A stretch of DNA of 64,000 bases from Streptomyces sp. NRRL S-337 (lineage in GTDB: Bacteria; Actinomycetota; Actinomycetes; Streptomycetales; Streptomycetaceae), in the NCBI RefSeq assembly GCF_000720175.1, contig NZ_JOIX01000002.1, positions 248,001-312,000 on the forward strand, in the 5' to 3' direction. Made by a program: the position numbers and the translations under genes. Shown here one piece after another: positions 57,389 to 64,000 of this stretch. The notes beneath the pieces are model-generated. The model worked only from the letters and a program-made list of their open reading frames with translations, was not told where the DNA came from and made no database searches. How positions within the stretch are numbered: the stretch's first letter is position 1; every line of letters begins with the position of its first letter.

Positions 57389-58315
57389 TCAGGGCCGCCG
57401 CCGGACCTGCTTCACCTCCCGGTCGAGGGCCCAGGCATCGGCGACCGGTCCGATGTGGCCGAGCTTGTCGGGGTTGATCACCGAGCGGATGGTCTGGATC
57501 TGCCCGTCGAGCACATCGAGCGCCATAATGTTGAGCACCTTGCCGTCCCGGTCGCGGAAGATCGCGCCCGGCTGGCCGTTGATCTCGTGCGGCTCGAACG
57601 TCACGTCGATCCGGGCCATCCACGGGAAGACGGAGGCAAGCAGCCGGGCCACGCTCTCGGCGCCCATGACGGCCCTGGCCAGCTGCGGGGCCTTGCCCCC
57701 ACCGTCGCCGACCAGCGACACGTCGGCGGCGAGCAGGTCCTGCAGGCCGGCGACATCGCCTTCGCGGAGCGCGTCGAGGAACCGCGACGCCAGTTCGTCC
57801 CGCTCTTGGCGGGCCGCTTCGAACCGCGGCCGCCCGGCCTCCATGTGCCGCCGCGCCCGCACCAGCAGCTGCCGGCACGCCGCCTCCGACCGCCCCACCG
57901 CCGCGGCGACCTCGTCGAATCCAAACCCGAACACCTCCCGCAGCACGAACACCGCCCGCTCCAACGGACTCAGCCGCTCCAGCAGCAGCAGCGCCGCCAT
58001 CGACACCGAGTCGGCCAGCTCCACCGACCGCACCGGATCCTGATACGGATCGCTCAGCAGCGGCTCGGGAAACCACGGGCCTACGTACTCCTCGCGCCGC
58101 ACCCGCGCGGAACGCAGCACATCGATCGAGATCCGCGTCACGGTGGCCGACAGAAAAGCCTTGGTCGACGTGGGCCGCGTCGCCGAGCCGTCAAAGCGCA
58201 GCCACGCCTCCTGCACCGCATCCTCGGCCTCCCCCACGCTGCCCAGAATCCGGTACGCGATCGAAAACAGCAGGGGCCGTAGCTCCTCGAACTCCTCGAC
58301 CTTGCTCACATCCAC
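57389..58315 (-). CDS. ECF41-type sigma factor with SnoaL-like regulatory extension (SigJ-like)
   Basis: 308 residues. Sigma regions 2 (LLFSIAYRILGSVGEAEDAV) and 4 (LSPLERAVFVLREVFGFGFD; AACRQLLVRARRHM) are followed by a SnoaL-like domain carrying DGGGK (204-208) and NPDKL (281-285), the two motifs that define group ECF41, whose fused C-terminus replaces an anti-sigma factor. It sits 75 bp downstream of a carboxymuconolactone decarboxylase gene, the typical ECF41 partner. Confidence 0.93.
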   Translation of the reverse strand: MDVSKVEEFEELRPLLFSIAYRILGSVGEAEDAVQEAWLRFDGSATRPTSTKAFLSATVTRISIDVLRSARVRREEYVGPWFPEPLLSDPYQDPVRSVELADSVSMAALLLLERLSPLERAVFVLREVFGFGFDEVAAAVGRSEAACRQLLVRARRHMEAGRPRFEAARQERDELASRFLDALREGDVAGLQDLLAADVSLVGDGGGKAPQLARAVMGAESVARLLASVFPWMARIDVTFEPHEINGQPGAIFRDRDGKVLNIMALDVLDGQIQTIRSVINPDKLGHIGPVADAWALDREVKQVRRRP

Positions 58316-58390
58316 CCAACTCCCCCTTGCATTACTGCCGTTGGGATCGGGGTCCGCCGTCGGACCCCGAGCCGGTCATCCCCGTGCCGA

Positions 58391-58864
58391 TCAGTGGAAC
58401 TGCCCCGGCTCGTAGTCGCCGGCCGGCTGCTGCGAGATGACGTTCAGTCGGTTCGCCATGTTCATGAAGGAGACCAGGAGTACCAGGGCGGTGAGCTGCT
58501 CCTCGTCGTAGTGCTTGGCGGCATTCGCCCATACCTCATCACTGACCCCACCGGCCGCGTCCGCCACCCGGGTCCCCTCCTCCGCCAGGTGCAGCGCGGC
58601 ACGCTCGGCCTCGGTGAAGACCGTGGCCTCCCGCCACGCCGCGACCAGATTCAGGCGCACCGAGGTCTCGCCGGCAGCGGCGGCCTCCTTGGTGTGCATG
58701 TCGATGCAGACGGCACAGCCGTTGATCTGGCTCACGCGCAGTGACACCAGCTCCTGCGTCGCGGCCGGCAGTGGCCCCTCCTTGACCGCCTTGCCGGCCG
58801 CCATGACGTGCTTGAAGGCCTTGCCGGCGATCGGGCTGGCGAAGAAGTTCAGTCGTGCGTCCAT
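58391..58864 (-). CDS. Carboxymuconolactone decarboxylase family protein (AhpD-like)
   Basis: 157 residues. The AhpD-type motif is GCAVCIDMHTKEA (C50-x2-C53 and H57), with LPAATQELVSLRVSQ before and RLNVISQQPAGDYEPGQFH at the end. It likely acts as a redox-active alkylhydroperoxidase-like enzyme rather than a decarboxylase. GGAG 7 bp before the ATG. It is the conserved target gene of ECF41 sigma factors, and an ECF41-type promoter lies directly upstream. Confidence 0.9.
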   Translation of the reverse strand: MDARLNFFASPIAGKAFKHVMAAGKAVKEGPLPAATQELVSLRVSQINGCAVCIDMHTKEAAAAGETSVRLNLVAAWREATVFTEAERAALHLAEEGTRVADAAGGVSDEVWANAAKHYDEEQLTALVLLVSFMNMANRLNVISQQPAGDYEPGQFH

Positions 58865-58903
58865 GGTGTGCTCCGTCTGAGGTCATCAGTAACTACACCT
58901 TGA

Positions 58904-58930
58904 GACGGGGTAGCCCCCCGCCCTGTGACA
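58904..58930 (-). promoter_or_regulatory. ECF41-type promoter
   Basis: On the minus strand TGTCACA (58930-58924) is followed after exactly 16 bp by CGTC (58907-58904), matching the published ECF41 consensus. It lies 40 bp before the decarboxylase start, a natural promoter distance, so the sigma factor would drive its partner and probably itself. Confidence 0.85.
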
Positions 58931-59233
58931 TGGGCGCATGTGACCTGCATCTCCCCGAAGGTGAGGCGCTCACTTCGTTTGCCGTCGTCAGCGGTCAGTC
59001 CGTCACCTCGGACGCGGGGGTGTCTTCGCCCCCGCATACCAGGAGGAGCACCACGTCGCGATGCGCCGACTGAGGCGGACCAGGACACACAGAGCGAGAC
59101 ACGACGCAGCACCAGGCACAACGCCCACGGGGGACGCAGAACGTGGCGGAGCCCGGGAGTCGTATCCAGCTCCCGGGCCCCTGGGGATGCCACCCAATTG
59201 CGCACGCCGGCGGCGTTTAAGAGGACGGATCAG
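58931..59233. other. Intergenic region before the tRNA-like pair
   Basis: No protein recognised. Holds one 9-bp hairpin (59151-59178). Confidence 0.4.
59151..59178. terminator. Hairpin downstream of the tRNA-like units
   Basis: A 9-bp stem (GCCCGGGAG/CTCCCGGGC) with a 10-nt loop, 56 bp beyond the last tRNA-like unit in the minus direction. Likely terminator of that transcript. Confidence 0.55.
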
Positions 59234-59317
59234 TCATCAGGCCGTCGTGTTCTTCCTTTGAACTACCGCACCGTGGAGAGGTGCAGGCGAGATTCGAACT
59301 CGCATCCGACGGCGTTC
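59234..59317 (-). tRNA. Tandem tRNA-like unit 2, apparently circularly permuted (3' half before 5' half)
   Basis: Minus-strand order. 3' half: GCCGT (anticodon-stem strand), CGGAT, T arm GCGAG-TTCGAAT-CTCGC (59303-59287), acceptor CTGCACC (59286-59280). Then a 7-nt linker TCTCCAC. 5' half: acceptor GGTGCGG (59272-59266), TA, D arm GTTC-AAAGGAA-GAAC (59263-59249), ACG, ACGGC and a loop starting CTGATGA. The acceptor strands pair 7/7 (one G-U), and ACGGC pairs with GCCGT. The D loop keeps A14, GG and A21. The candidate anticodon GAT is uncertain. Read in normal order the ends do not pair. Confidence 0.55.
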
Positions 59318-59376
59318 GTCCGTCCTCGGTCGATCCGGCGATCGGCGGCAATGCTGAAGCTGGAGCGAGAGTCTGA

Positions 59377-59464
59377 GATTGATGCGGGATTGCCTCTGCC
59401 ATGTTGGGCTACCCCGGCCCGTGGTGCCGGGGGAAGGACTCGAACCTTCACTGTGACCCGCGTC
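59377..59464 (-). tRNA. Tandem tRNA-like unit 1, apparently circularly permuted (3' half before 5' half)
   Basis: Minus-strand order. 3' half: GCGGG (59461-59457), TCACAGT, T arm GAAGG-TTCGAGT-CCTTC (59449-59433), acceptor CCCCGGC (59432-59426) and an encoded ACCA. Then CGG. 5' half: acceptor GCCGGGG (59418-59412), TA, D arm GCCCAACATGGCAGAGGC (59409-59392), AAT, CCCGC and a loop starting ATCAATC. Acceptors pair 7/7 perfectly and CCCGC pairs with GCGGG. The linker between acceptors is 7 nt, as in unit 2. Candidate anticodon CAA is uncertain; the variable region (7 nt) is slightly long. Confidence 0.55.
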
Positions 59465-59641
59465 TTCAGGCTGAACTTCAGTTTCAGCTTGCGCTCATCA
59501 CACGGACCGGTCCTCAGTCCGGCCCGTGCCTGTCGCGCACCCCCGCGCTCGCACGCGGGGGCGATCATGGATGCTACCCGCGGCCGTCCTCGGCCGAACA
59601 GGTAGCGGCTTGCGTCGGCCGAACAGGTAGCGGCCGTTTCG

Positions 59642-60373
59642 TCAGCCGAAGAGGTAGCCGAACACCGCGTCGCCGACGCGCTGGTCGGTGACCTCGGCGC
59701 CGTTGGCCTCCTCGCGGGCGAACTTGACCGCCTGCTGGAGCTTCTCGATCCGTTCCAACAGTTCGTTCACCCGACGCGCCGGGAGCGCTCCGGAAAACTT
59801 CACCGTCGTCCAGTAACCGATCGGCACGTCCTCGTAGTACACCTCGACCTGCGCCGGGTGCTTGTCGGTCGCCTCCGCCTTGACGTGGTTGCGCGGGACC
59901 TTCTTCGTACGGATCGTGCGGACCGGGTCGGTCTTCCACCAGTCCGTGGACGGGTCGAGGGACCAGGACTCGGCGGCGTCCAGCACCGGGAGCTTCTTGA
60001 CGAAGGCGTGCAGGTCCGTGAGCTGCTTCTCCAGGAAGAGCAGGTAGCTGACCGGAACCTCGGCGACGATCGTCCGCCCGTCGACCGTGACGTCGGCCCG
60101 TGCCGTGCAGTTGGCCCAGTCCTTGGTGGCCGTCACGTCGAACAGGCGGGTCAGCGACGCCGACATCTCGCGCAGCACGTCCTCGGCCTGGACCTGCACC
60201 CGCGTGGACTCGGGCGGCAGTTGTTCGCCCTCTTCGTCCTTGGGCTGGTACGTACGCGATATACCGGCCAGCAGTGCGGGCTTCTGCACCTTGTGGTGCG
60301 CCGCGGTGATGTCCTGGAGCGACTTGCTCTTGACACCCTTTTCGACAGCGATGATCTGGTTCAGCTTCGCCAC
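59642..60373 (-). CDS. DUF7873 family protein
   Basis: 243 residues, start GTG (VAKLNQIIAVEKGVKSKSLQ) with AAGGGGG upstream. Conserved blocks are DITAAHHKVQKPALLAGISR and YLLFLEKQLTDLHAFVKKLP, and the end is SGALPARRVNELLERIEKLQ. The family is widespread in actinobacteria and phages with no biochemical role known. Soluble, mixed charge. Divergent from a GNAT gene, with two palindromes between them that may control both. Confidence 0.75.
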   Translation of the reverse strand: MAKLNQIIAVEKGVKSKSLQDITAAHHKVQKPALLAGISRTYQPKDEEGEQLPPESTRVQVQAEDVLREMSASLTRLFDVTATKDWANCTARADVTVDGRTIVAEVPVSYLLFLEKQLTDLHAFVKKLPVLDAAESWSLDPSTDWWKTDPVRTIRTKKVPRNHVKAEATDKHPAQVEVYYEDVPIGYWTTVKFSGALPARRVNELLERIEKLQQAVKFAREEANGAEVTDQRVGDAVFGYLFG

Positions 60374-60480
60374 TTCGTCCCCCTTCGAACAGCAGAAACA
60401 TATCCCAGAGATCACGCACTCTCGAACGCTTTTCGACCGGCGGGCACCGCGATGTCCGGCCACAGTCAACACTTGCGACA

Positions 60481-60516
60481 CTTGGAATCTCCAAGTTACC
60501 CCTTGGAAAAACCAAG
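60481..60516. promoter_or_regulatory. Paired CTTGG palindromes between DUF7873 and GNAT genes
   Basis: CTTGGA-ATC-TCCAAG (60481-60495) and CTTGG-AAAAA-CCAAG (60502-60516). Starts are 21 bp apart, two helical turns, suggesting two dimers on the same face. The second ends 24 bp before the GNAT start. Confidence 0.7.
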
Positions 60517-60539
60517 TTCAGTCACTACGCTGCCTTCCC

Positions 60540-61004
60540 ATGGTCAACAGCAGCAGGGAAGACGGATACCAGCTCTCCACGGACCCCGACCGCCTCGACA
60601 TCGGCCTGGTTCACCACTGGCTCTCGACCGACGCGTTCTGGGCGCTGGGCCGCAGCCGGGAAACGGTCGAGCAGTCGGTGCGCAACTCCCTCAACTTCGC
60701 CGTCCATGACGCCGCCGGCTCCCAGGTCGCTTACGCGCGTGTCGTCACCGACCGGGCAACCTTCGCCTGGCTCTGCGATGTCTACGTCGCTCCCGCACAC
60801 CGCGGGAAGGGGCTCGCCACCTGGCTTGCCGGTGCCGTCCGCGACCACCTCGCCCCGTACCGGCTCAAGCGCGTCATGCTCGCCACGCTCGACGCTCACG
60901 GGGTCTACGCGAAGGTCGGATTCGCCCCCGTCCCGAACCCGGAACGACTGATGATCCTGCACCCGGCGCAGGGCCCGGAAGCGACCGGCAACAGCGCCAA
61001 TTGA
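60540..61004 (+). CDS. GNAT family N-acetyltransferase
   Basis: 154 residues. LDIGLVHHWLSTDAFWALGR begins the fold. FAWLCDVYVAPAHRGKGLAT contains the acetyl-CoA loop (R-G-K-G-L-A), and LKRVMLATLDAHGVYAKVGF closes it. This YvbK/Gcn5-type protein acts on an unknown substrate. No strong ribosome site is visible before the ATG. The promoter region carries the paired CTTGG palindromes. Confidence 0.85.
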   Translation: MVNSSREDGYQLSTDPDRLDIGLVHHWLSTDAFWALGRSRETVEQSVRNSLNFAVHDAAGSQVAYARVVTDRATFAWLCDVYVAPAHRGKGLATWLAGAVRDHLAPYRLKRVMLATLDAHGVYAKVGFAPVPNPERLMILHPAQGPEATGNSAN

Positions 61005-61311
61005 TCGCACCACATGTGACGCGCGACACGACGTCCCGGTGTCACACCACGACGCGGCCGGGTGTCCTGTGGGTGGCTCAGCCGAGAGGGCGGCGGAGGA
61101 CAGTCATCCACGGCCGGCACGGCACGGTCTTCCGTGCGTTCCAGGCCTACATGTGTGCGCTGGAGGTCAACGACGACCCCTGACTTCCTCGGAAAGGATC
61201 TTTCGTGCTTGGCCACCGCTGCCTACGCCGATGCCGCGGCGTCGGGTTCGGTCAGCGGACTGCTGCGCGTCGCATACGGCCCCGGAACTCAGTGAGGAAG
61301 AAAGAACTTTG
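61005..61311. other. Intergenic region, no gene seen
   Basis: Sequence between the GNAT gene and a small membrane protein gene. No family, RNA or strong hairpin recognised. Confidence 0.4.
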
Positions 61312-61707
61312 ATGACGGATCTGCTGCACAAGCTGGTTTCTGCGGTCCTTACCGGTGGACTGATCGCCCTGGTGGGGGCGTTGAGCGTGGCCGCGCGCAG
61401 GCGCCGGGTGGCCAGGGAGGAGGCTGCCGCGCCGGCACCGGTCGAAGACCGCACCCAGACGCTGCTGCGGCTGGCCCAGCAGTCGGACCACGGCCGCGAC
61501 GAGCTGACCGCCCAAGGCCGGCAGGCGGAAGCGCTGGCGCAGGCCAGGGCGGCCGCCGCTCACTGGCGTGAGCTCACCGAGGCCCGGCCCGGGCGGTTCC
61601 AGGCGGAACGGCGGGCCGCGCTCGGGCGCCTGGGCGAACTCCTGACTGCGGCAGGGCAGGAACAGCAGGCCGCGCAAGTCCGCCAGGAAGCCGCCCGGCT
61701 TGCCTGA
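61312..61707 (+). CDS. Small membrane-anchored protein with TPR-like helical tail
   Basis: 131 residues. One N-terminal membrane segment (LVSAVLTGGLIALVGALSVA) is followed by a basic stop-transfer RRRRVAREE and a helical region rich in Ala, Gln and Arg (QAEALAQARAAAAHWRELTE; RAALGRLGELLTAAGQEQQA) resembling a TPR pair. A GAGGAAG site is 13 bp before the ATG. First of a probable operon leading to the pseudokinase-propeller gene. Confidence 0.6.
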   Translation: MTDLLHKLVSAVLTGGLIALVGALSVAARRRRVAREEAAAPAPVEDRTQTLLRLAQQSDHGRDELTAQGRQAEALAQARAAAAHWRELTEARPGRFQAERRAALGRLGELLTAAGQEQQAAQVRQEAARLA

Positions 61708-61725
61708 CGGAACGAGGAGAACATC

Positions 61726-61932
61726 ATGCCCGCAGCCATCTGGTCCGGTCGGGACGGTCACTCGGAGAAGGTGACCGCCGACATCGCCCAAGCCCTGGGC
61801 ACCGAACTGGGCCTCGCCCTGCACCGTTCCCACGCCCGTACCTGGCCCCTCGGTACCCAGCGCGTCCTGGACCTTGCCGCCCGGGTCGAATCAGCGCTTC
61901 GGCAACGCCGTACACGAGAAGGGGGAAGCTGA
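61726..61932 (+). CDS. Small hypothetical protein
   Basis: 68 residues, MPAAIWSGRDGHSEKVTADI to LRQRRTREGGS, preceded by GAGGAG 6 bp before the ATG. No family recognised. Spacing of 18 bp to the gene before and 3 bp to the gene after marks it as a member of the same operon, which argues that it is real. Confidence 0.6.
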   Translation: MPAAIWSGRDGHSEKVTADIAQALGTELGLALHRSHARTWPLGTQRVLDLAARVESALRQRRTREGGS

Positions 61933-61935
61933 CCG

Positions 61936-63840
61936 ATGTCGTCGCGCGAAGACGAAGCTCTGGATGAGCTGATCAACCGTGGTGGCCCGCTCCCGACCGG
62001 TCCGGTGAAGGAGTTGGCTCTGCGGCTGGCGGAGGTTTTGGTGCCCCTGCACGCCGCCGGAGCGGCACATGGTGGTCTCGAACCGTCCACGATCCTGGTG
62101 ACTTCGGACGGTCCGCGGCCGGCCCGCTCGGGGCCCCCTGCTCCCACGGGCTCCGCGGCTGACGACATCCGGGCACTCGCGAAGGTACTCCTCTTCGCGG
62201 CCACCGGTGTGCCTCGCCCCGGGCCGGGCGACCTGGCGGCCGTACCGGACCCCTCCTTACGCTCGCTGATAGCCGACTGCCTTGCCGAAGACCCGGCCAT
62301 GCGGCTCACCGCCGCACAGATACTCCAGCGCCTGCGCCCTCAGCCGGTGGTCATACCACCCATGCCGTCCGGCCCACCGCCCCTACCGCCCACTCCCCCG
62401 TCACCCACCCGAATATGGGGACGCCACGGACCGGCGGTCCCACTCGTTGCCGTGCTCGCCACGATTCTTGCCGCTGCTCTCGCACTCACGGCCTGGGGCC
62501 CGGGTTCCTCGTCAACGGCCGCCGGCCATCCGTCCGTTACTCCGTCAGGGGCCACCGATCGGCCCAGCCGTACCCCCCAAGGAAAGTCCGGCTTCGCCTG
62601 GTCGTTGACCAAAGCGGACACGGGCACCTTCGTTGGCCTGTGGAGCACGTCCTCCTCCGTCGTGCTGGGCACCGACGCCGGCCTGACCTCGTACGACCTC
62701 GCGACCGGCAAGAGGTTGTGGTCCTGGAAACCACCGCACGGCGGGCTGTTGTGCAATATGAGCCACAGCACCTCCGAAGGGATCGGGGCCTTCGTCTACG
62801 GCAGATGGGCCCCGAACCCGGGGATCGAGAGGTGCGACCAGCTCCAGACCGTCTCCGTCGGCTCGGGCCGGCTCGGCTGGACACACGCGGTGAGTCTGGT
62901 GGCCGAGGGATCCACCGGATTTCCCGACCGGGTCGGTGGGGAGTCGCTGTCCATCAGCGGCAACGTGGTGAGCGCCCCGTTCGCCGGACCGCGAACGCGG
63001 GACCATTCCGGCACCGATCTGCTCACCGCCGATGTACCGACCGGCCAGGTGAGGTGGTCCACCGATTTCGGTGCCGCAGCCATGACCAACGGCTGCCAAC
63101 TCAGCGGGCACGCACAGGCGTTGATGGGCACGGTCTATGCCGCTGCGCAGTGCGGCAATGCGCCCAGGTTGCTCGCCTTCGGTGCCGCTTCACCCACCAC
63201 ACCGGTCTGGGAGAGCCCACTGCCCGGGTGCAAGTACCCCGTTTCCCATAGGGCATCGTCCGCGCTCATGACCGTCAAGGCGGACCATCTGCTGGTCGGT
63301 TGCGATCTGTCGAGTCCGGGGGGTGCGCTCTACACACTGTCGCCGCAAGGGAGCCGGCTGCTGCCGGTCGATACGAGCGGAGCCGCCACCGTCGCCGCGG
63401 TCACCGACTACGTCGGCGTCCATGCCCCGGCGAACCTGCTGATCAACGCTGACACCTTGTACCTCGTCAAAGGCGAAAACACCTTCAACGCCCGCTCTGA
63501 CGGCGTCATCGCCGTGGACCTCGCCACGGGTCGACAGCGCTGGAGCACCACACTGCCGGGCGTCTCGTCCGTCACGCTGATGTCTCCCACCGATGCGGGC
63601 GTGGAGGTGTTGGCGAACTCCGCGGGCAGACCCTCGCTGTACACCCTCGCAGGACCTGACCAGGTGACGAAAGGACCGTCGTTGACATCGGGTAAGGGTG
63701 CGTCGTTCAGCACGGGCAACTCCATGCGCCCGCCACGGGGCGTTCGGGTCGGGGGCTACCTCGCCATCGCGTTCTCCGGTTCCTGCGGAGCGGACGAGAC
63801 AGTCCTCGGAGTGCTGCGGTCAGGGGTGCGCCGTGACTGA
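61936..63840 (+). CDS. Membrane protein: degenerate Ser/Thr kinase C-lobe fused to a PQQ-type beta-propeller
   Basis: 634 residues. Residues ~20-135 match only the C-lobe of a Pkn2-type kinase. LHAAGAAHGGLEPSTILV corresponds to the catalytic loop, but HRD is HGG (45-47). DDIRALAKVLLFAATGVPRP and LIADCLAEDPAMRLTAAQIL are typical later helices. There is no N-lobe, so no kinase activity. A proline-rich linker, a membrane segment (~167-187) and an extracellular propeller follow, with DLATGKRLWSWKPP and DLATGRQRWSTTLPG repeats. Likely a sensor or scaffold. Overlaps the next gene by 8 bp. Confidence 0.8.
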   Translation: MSSREDEALDELINRGGPLPTGPVKELALRLAEVLVPLHAAGAAHGGLEPSTILVTSDGPRPARSGPPAPTGSAADDIRALAKVLLFAATGVPRPGPGDLAAVPDPSLRSLIADCLAEDPAMRLTAAQILQRLRPQPVVIPPMPSGPPPLPPTPPSPTRIWGRHGPAVPLVAVLATILAAALALTAWGPGSSSTAAGHPSVTPSGATDRPSRTPQGKSGFAWSLTKADTGTFVGLWSTSSSVVLGTDAGLTSYDLATGKRLWSWKPPHGGLLCNMSHSTSEGIGAFVYGRWAPNPGIERCDQLQTVSVGSGRLGWTHAVSLVAEGSTGFPDRVGGESLSISGNVVSAPFAGPRTRDHSGTDLLTADVPTGQVRWSTDFGAAAMTNGCQLSGHAQALMGTVYAAAQCGNAPRLLAFGAASPTTPVWESPLPGCKYPVSHRASSALMTVKADHLLVGCDLSSPGGALYTLSPQGSRLLPVDTSGAATVAAVTDYVGVHAPANLLINADTLYLVKGENTFNARSDGVIAVDLATGRQRWSTTLPGVSSVTLMSPTDAGVEVLANSAGRPSLYTLAGPDQVTKGPSLTSGKGASFSTGNSMRPPRGVRVGGYLAIAFSGSCGADETVLGVLRSGVRRD

Positions 63841-64000
63841 CCCCGCGCCGGAGACAGAAGCGAAGACACAGACAATGACGGAGACGCCGGGTTACCAACG
63901 AGCACCGCAGTACCGCCTCCTCGTGGGTTGCGGGGTGGCTGCCGTGCTGCTGGGCGTAGTCGCGGGGGTGGTGAACTTCGGAGTGCGGCCGAATCCGGAA
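63833..64000 (+). CDS. Membrane protein, N-terminal part (continues beyond window)
   Basis: GTG at 63833 lies inside the last codons of the preceding gene, implying coupling. The 56 visible residues have a hydrophilic start (VTDPAPETEAKTQTMTETPG), a membrane segment (LLVGCGVAAVLLGVVAGVV) and then an outward part. It may be a second propeller or partner of the pseudokinase protein. Confidence 0.6.
   Translation, partial: MTDPAPETEAKTQTMTETPGYQRAPQYRLLVGCGVAAVLLGVVAGVVNFGVRPNPE

Noticed and set aside
59266..59418. A single normal-order tRNA running from GCCGGGG to CTGCACC on the minus strand
   Set aside because: The two ends cannot form an acceptor stem and the space between D and T arms is far too long; the pairing works only in permuted order.

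Overview
The window is high-GC actinobacterial DNA, almost certainly a Streptomyces chromosome. Supporting signs are GTG and TTG starts, strong GGAGG ribosome sites, typical Streptomyces families (DUF5133, an NsdA-type regulator, DUF5988, SigB/SigF-type sigma, ECF41 sigma, DUF4328) and a rifamycin-associated element upstream of a HelR-type ATPase. No rRNA operon, CRISPR array or intact insertion sequence is visible.

Layout. 0-14 kb is mixed: the end of a WD40 protein, a VOC protein, a TetR/methyltransferase divergon with paired operators, a stress group (small membrane protein, DUF5133, CsbD, SigB-type sigma), an FMN glutamate-synthase-like enzyme, a membrane Mrr-type nuclease, a YbdK-type ligase, a secreted DUF333 protein, an alcohol dehydrogenase, a decayed nucleotidyltransferase, an NsdA-like regulator and a RsbW-like ATPase. 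14-22 kb, all minus strand, is a compact polyketide locus: DUF5988, a stand-alone ketosynthase and a one-module KS-AT-DH-ER-KR-ACP synthase. 23-31.5 kb holds an odd tyrosine recombinase, then minus-strand genes for a secreted beta-helix-like protein, three IPT/TIG-repeat proteins, a zinc-ribbon methyltransferase, a sterol/lipid-type glycosyltransferase and a small secreted protein.

The main architectural observation is a roughly 55-bp two-block element with conserved spacing, found four times in the same orientation. One copy lies upstream of the polyketide locus and three lie upstream of surface-protein genes. This suggests one regulon making a lipid, possibly glycosylated, together with IPT-repeat proteins. 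The link is inferred from DNA.

31-48 kb carries a membrane protein of unknown function, DUF4328, a CocE-type hydrolase, helR behind its element, a histone-H1-like protein, small accessory genes, and an operon-like set (GNAT, enolase-superfamily racemase, M20 peptidase) that fits N-acyl amino acid racemisation. 48-54 kb is unusually decayed: a beta-lactamase-like gene with an internal stop and no C-terminus, a racemase fragment, a frameshifted thioesterase and several arrays of 15-22 bp tandem repeats. 54-64 kb carries LysE/AsnC, a dienelactone hydrolase, a SUKH protein, an ECF41 sigma with its carboxymuconolactone decarboxylase partner and matching promoter, DUF7873 and GNAT genes around paired operators, and a pseudokinase fused to a PQQ-type propeller.

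The most unusual feature is at 59.2-59.5 kb (minus strand). Two tRNA-like units each have complete D and T arms, but the 3' half precedes the 5' half. The acceptor strands pair 7/7 only in that permuted order, so these look like circularly permuted tRNA genes.
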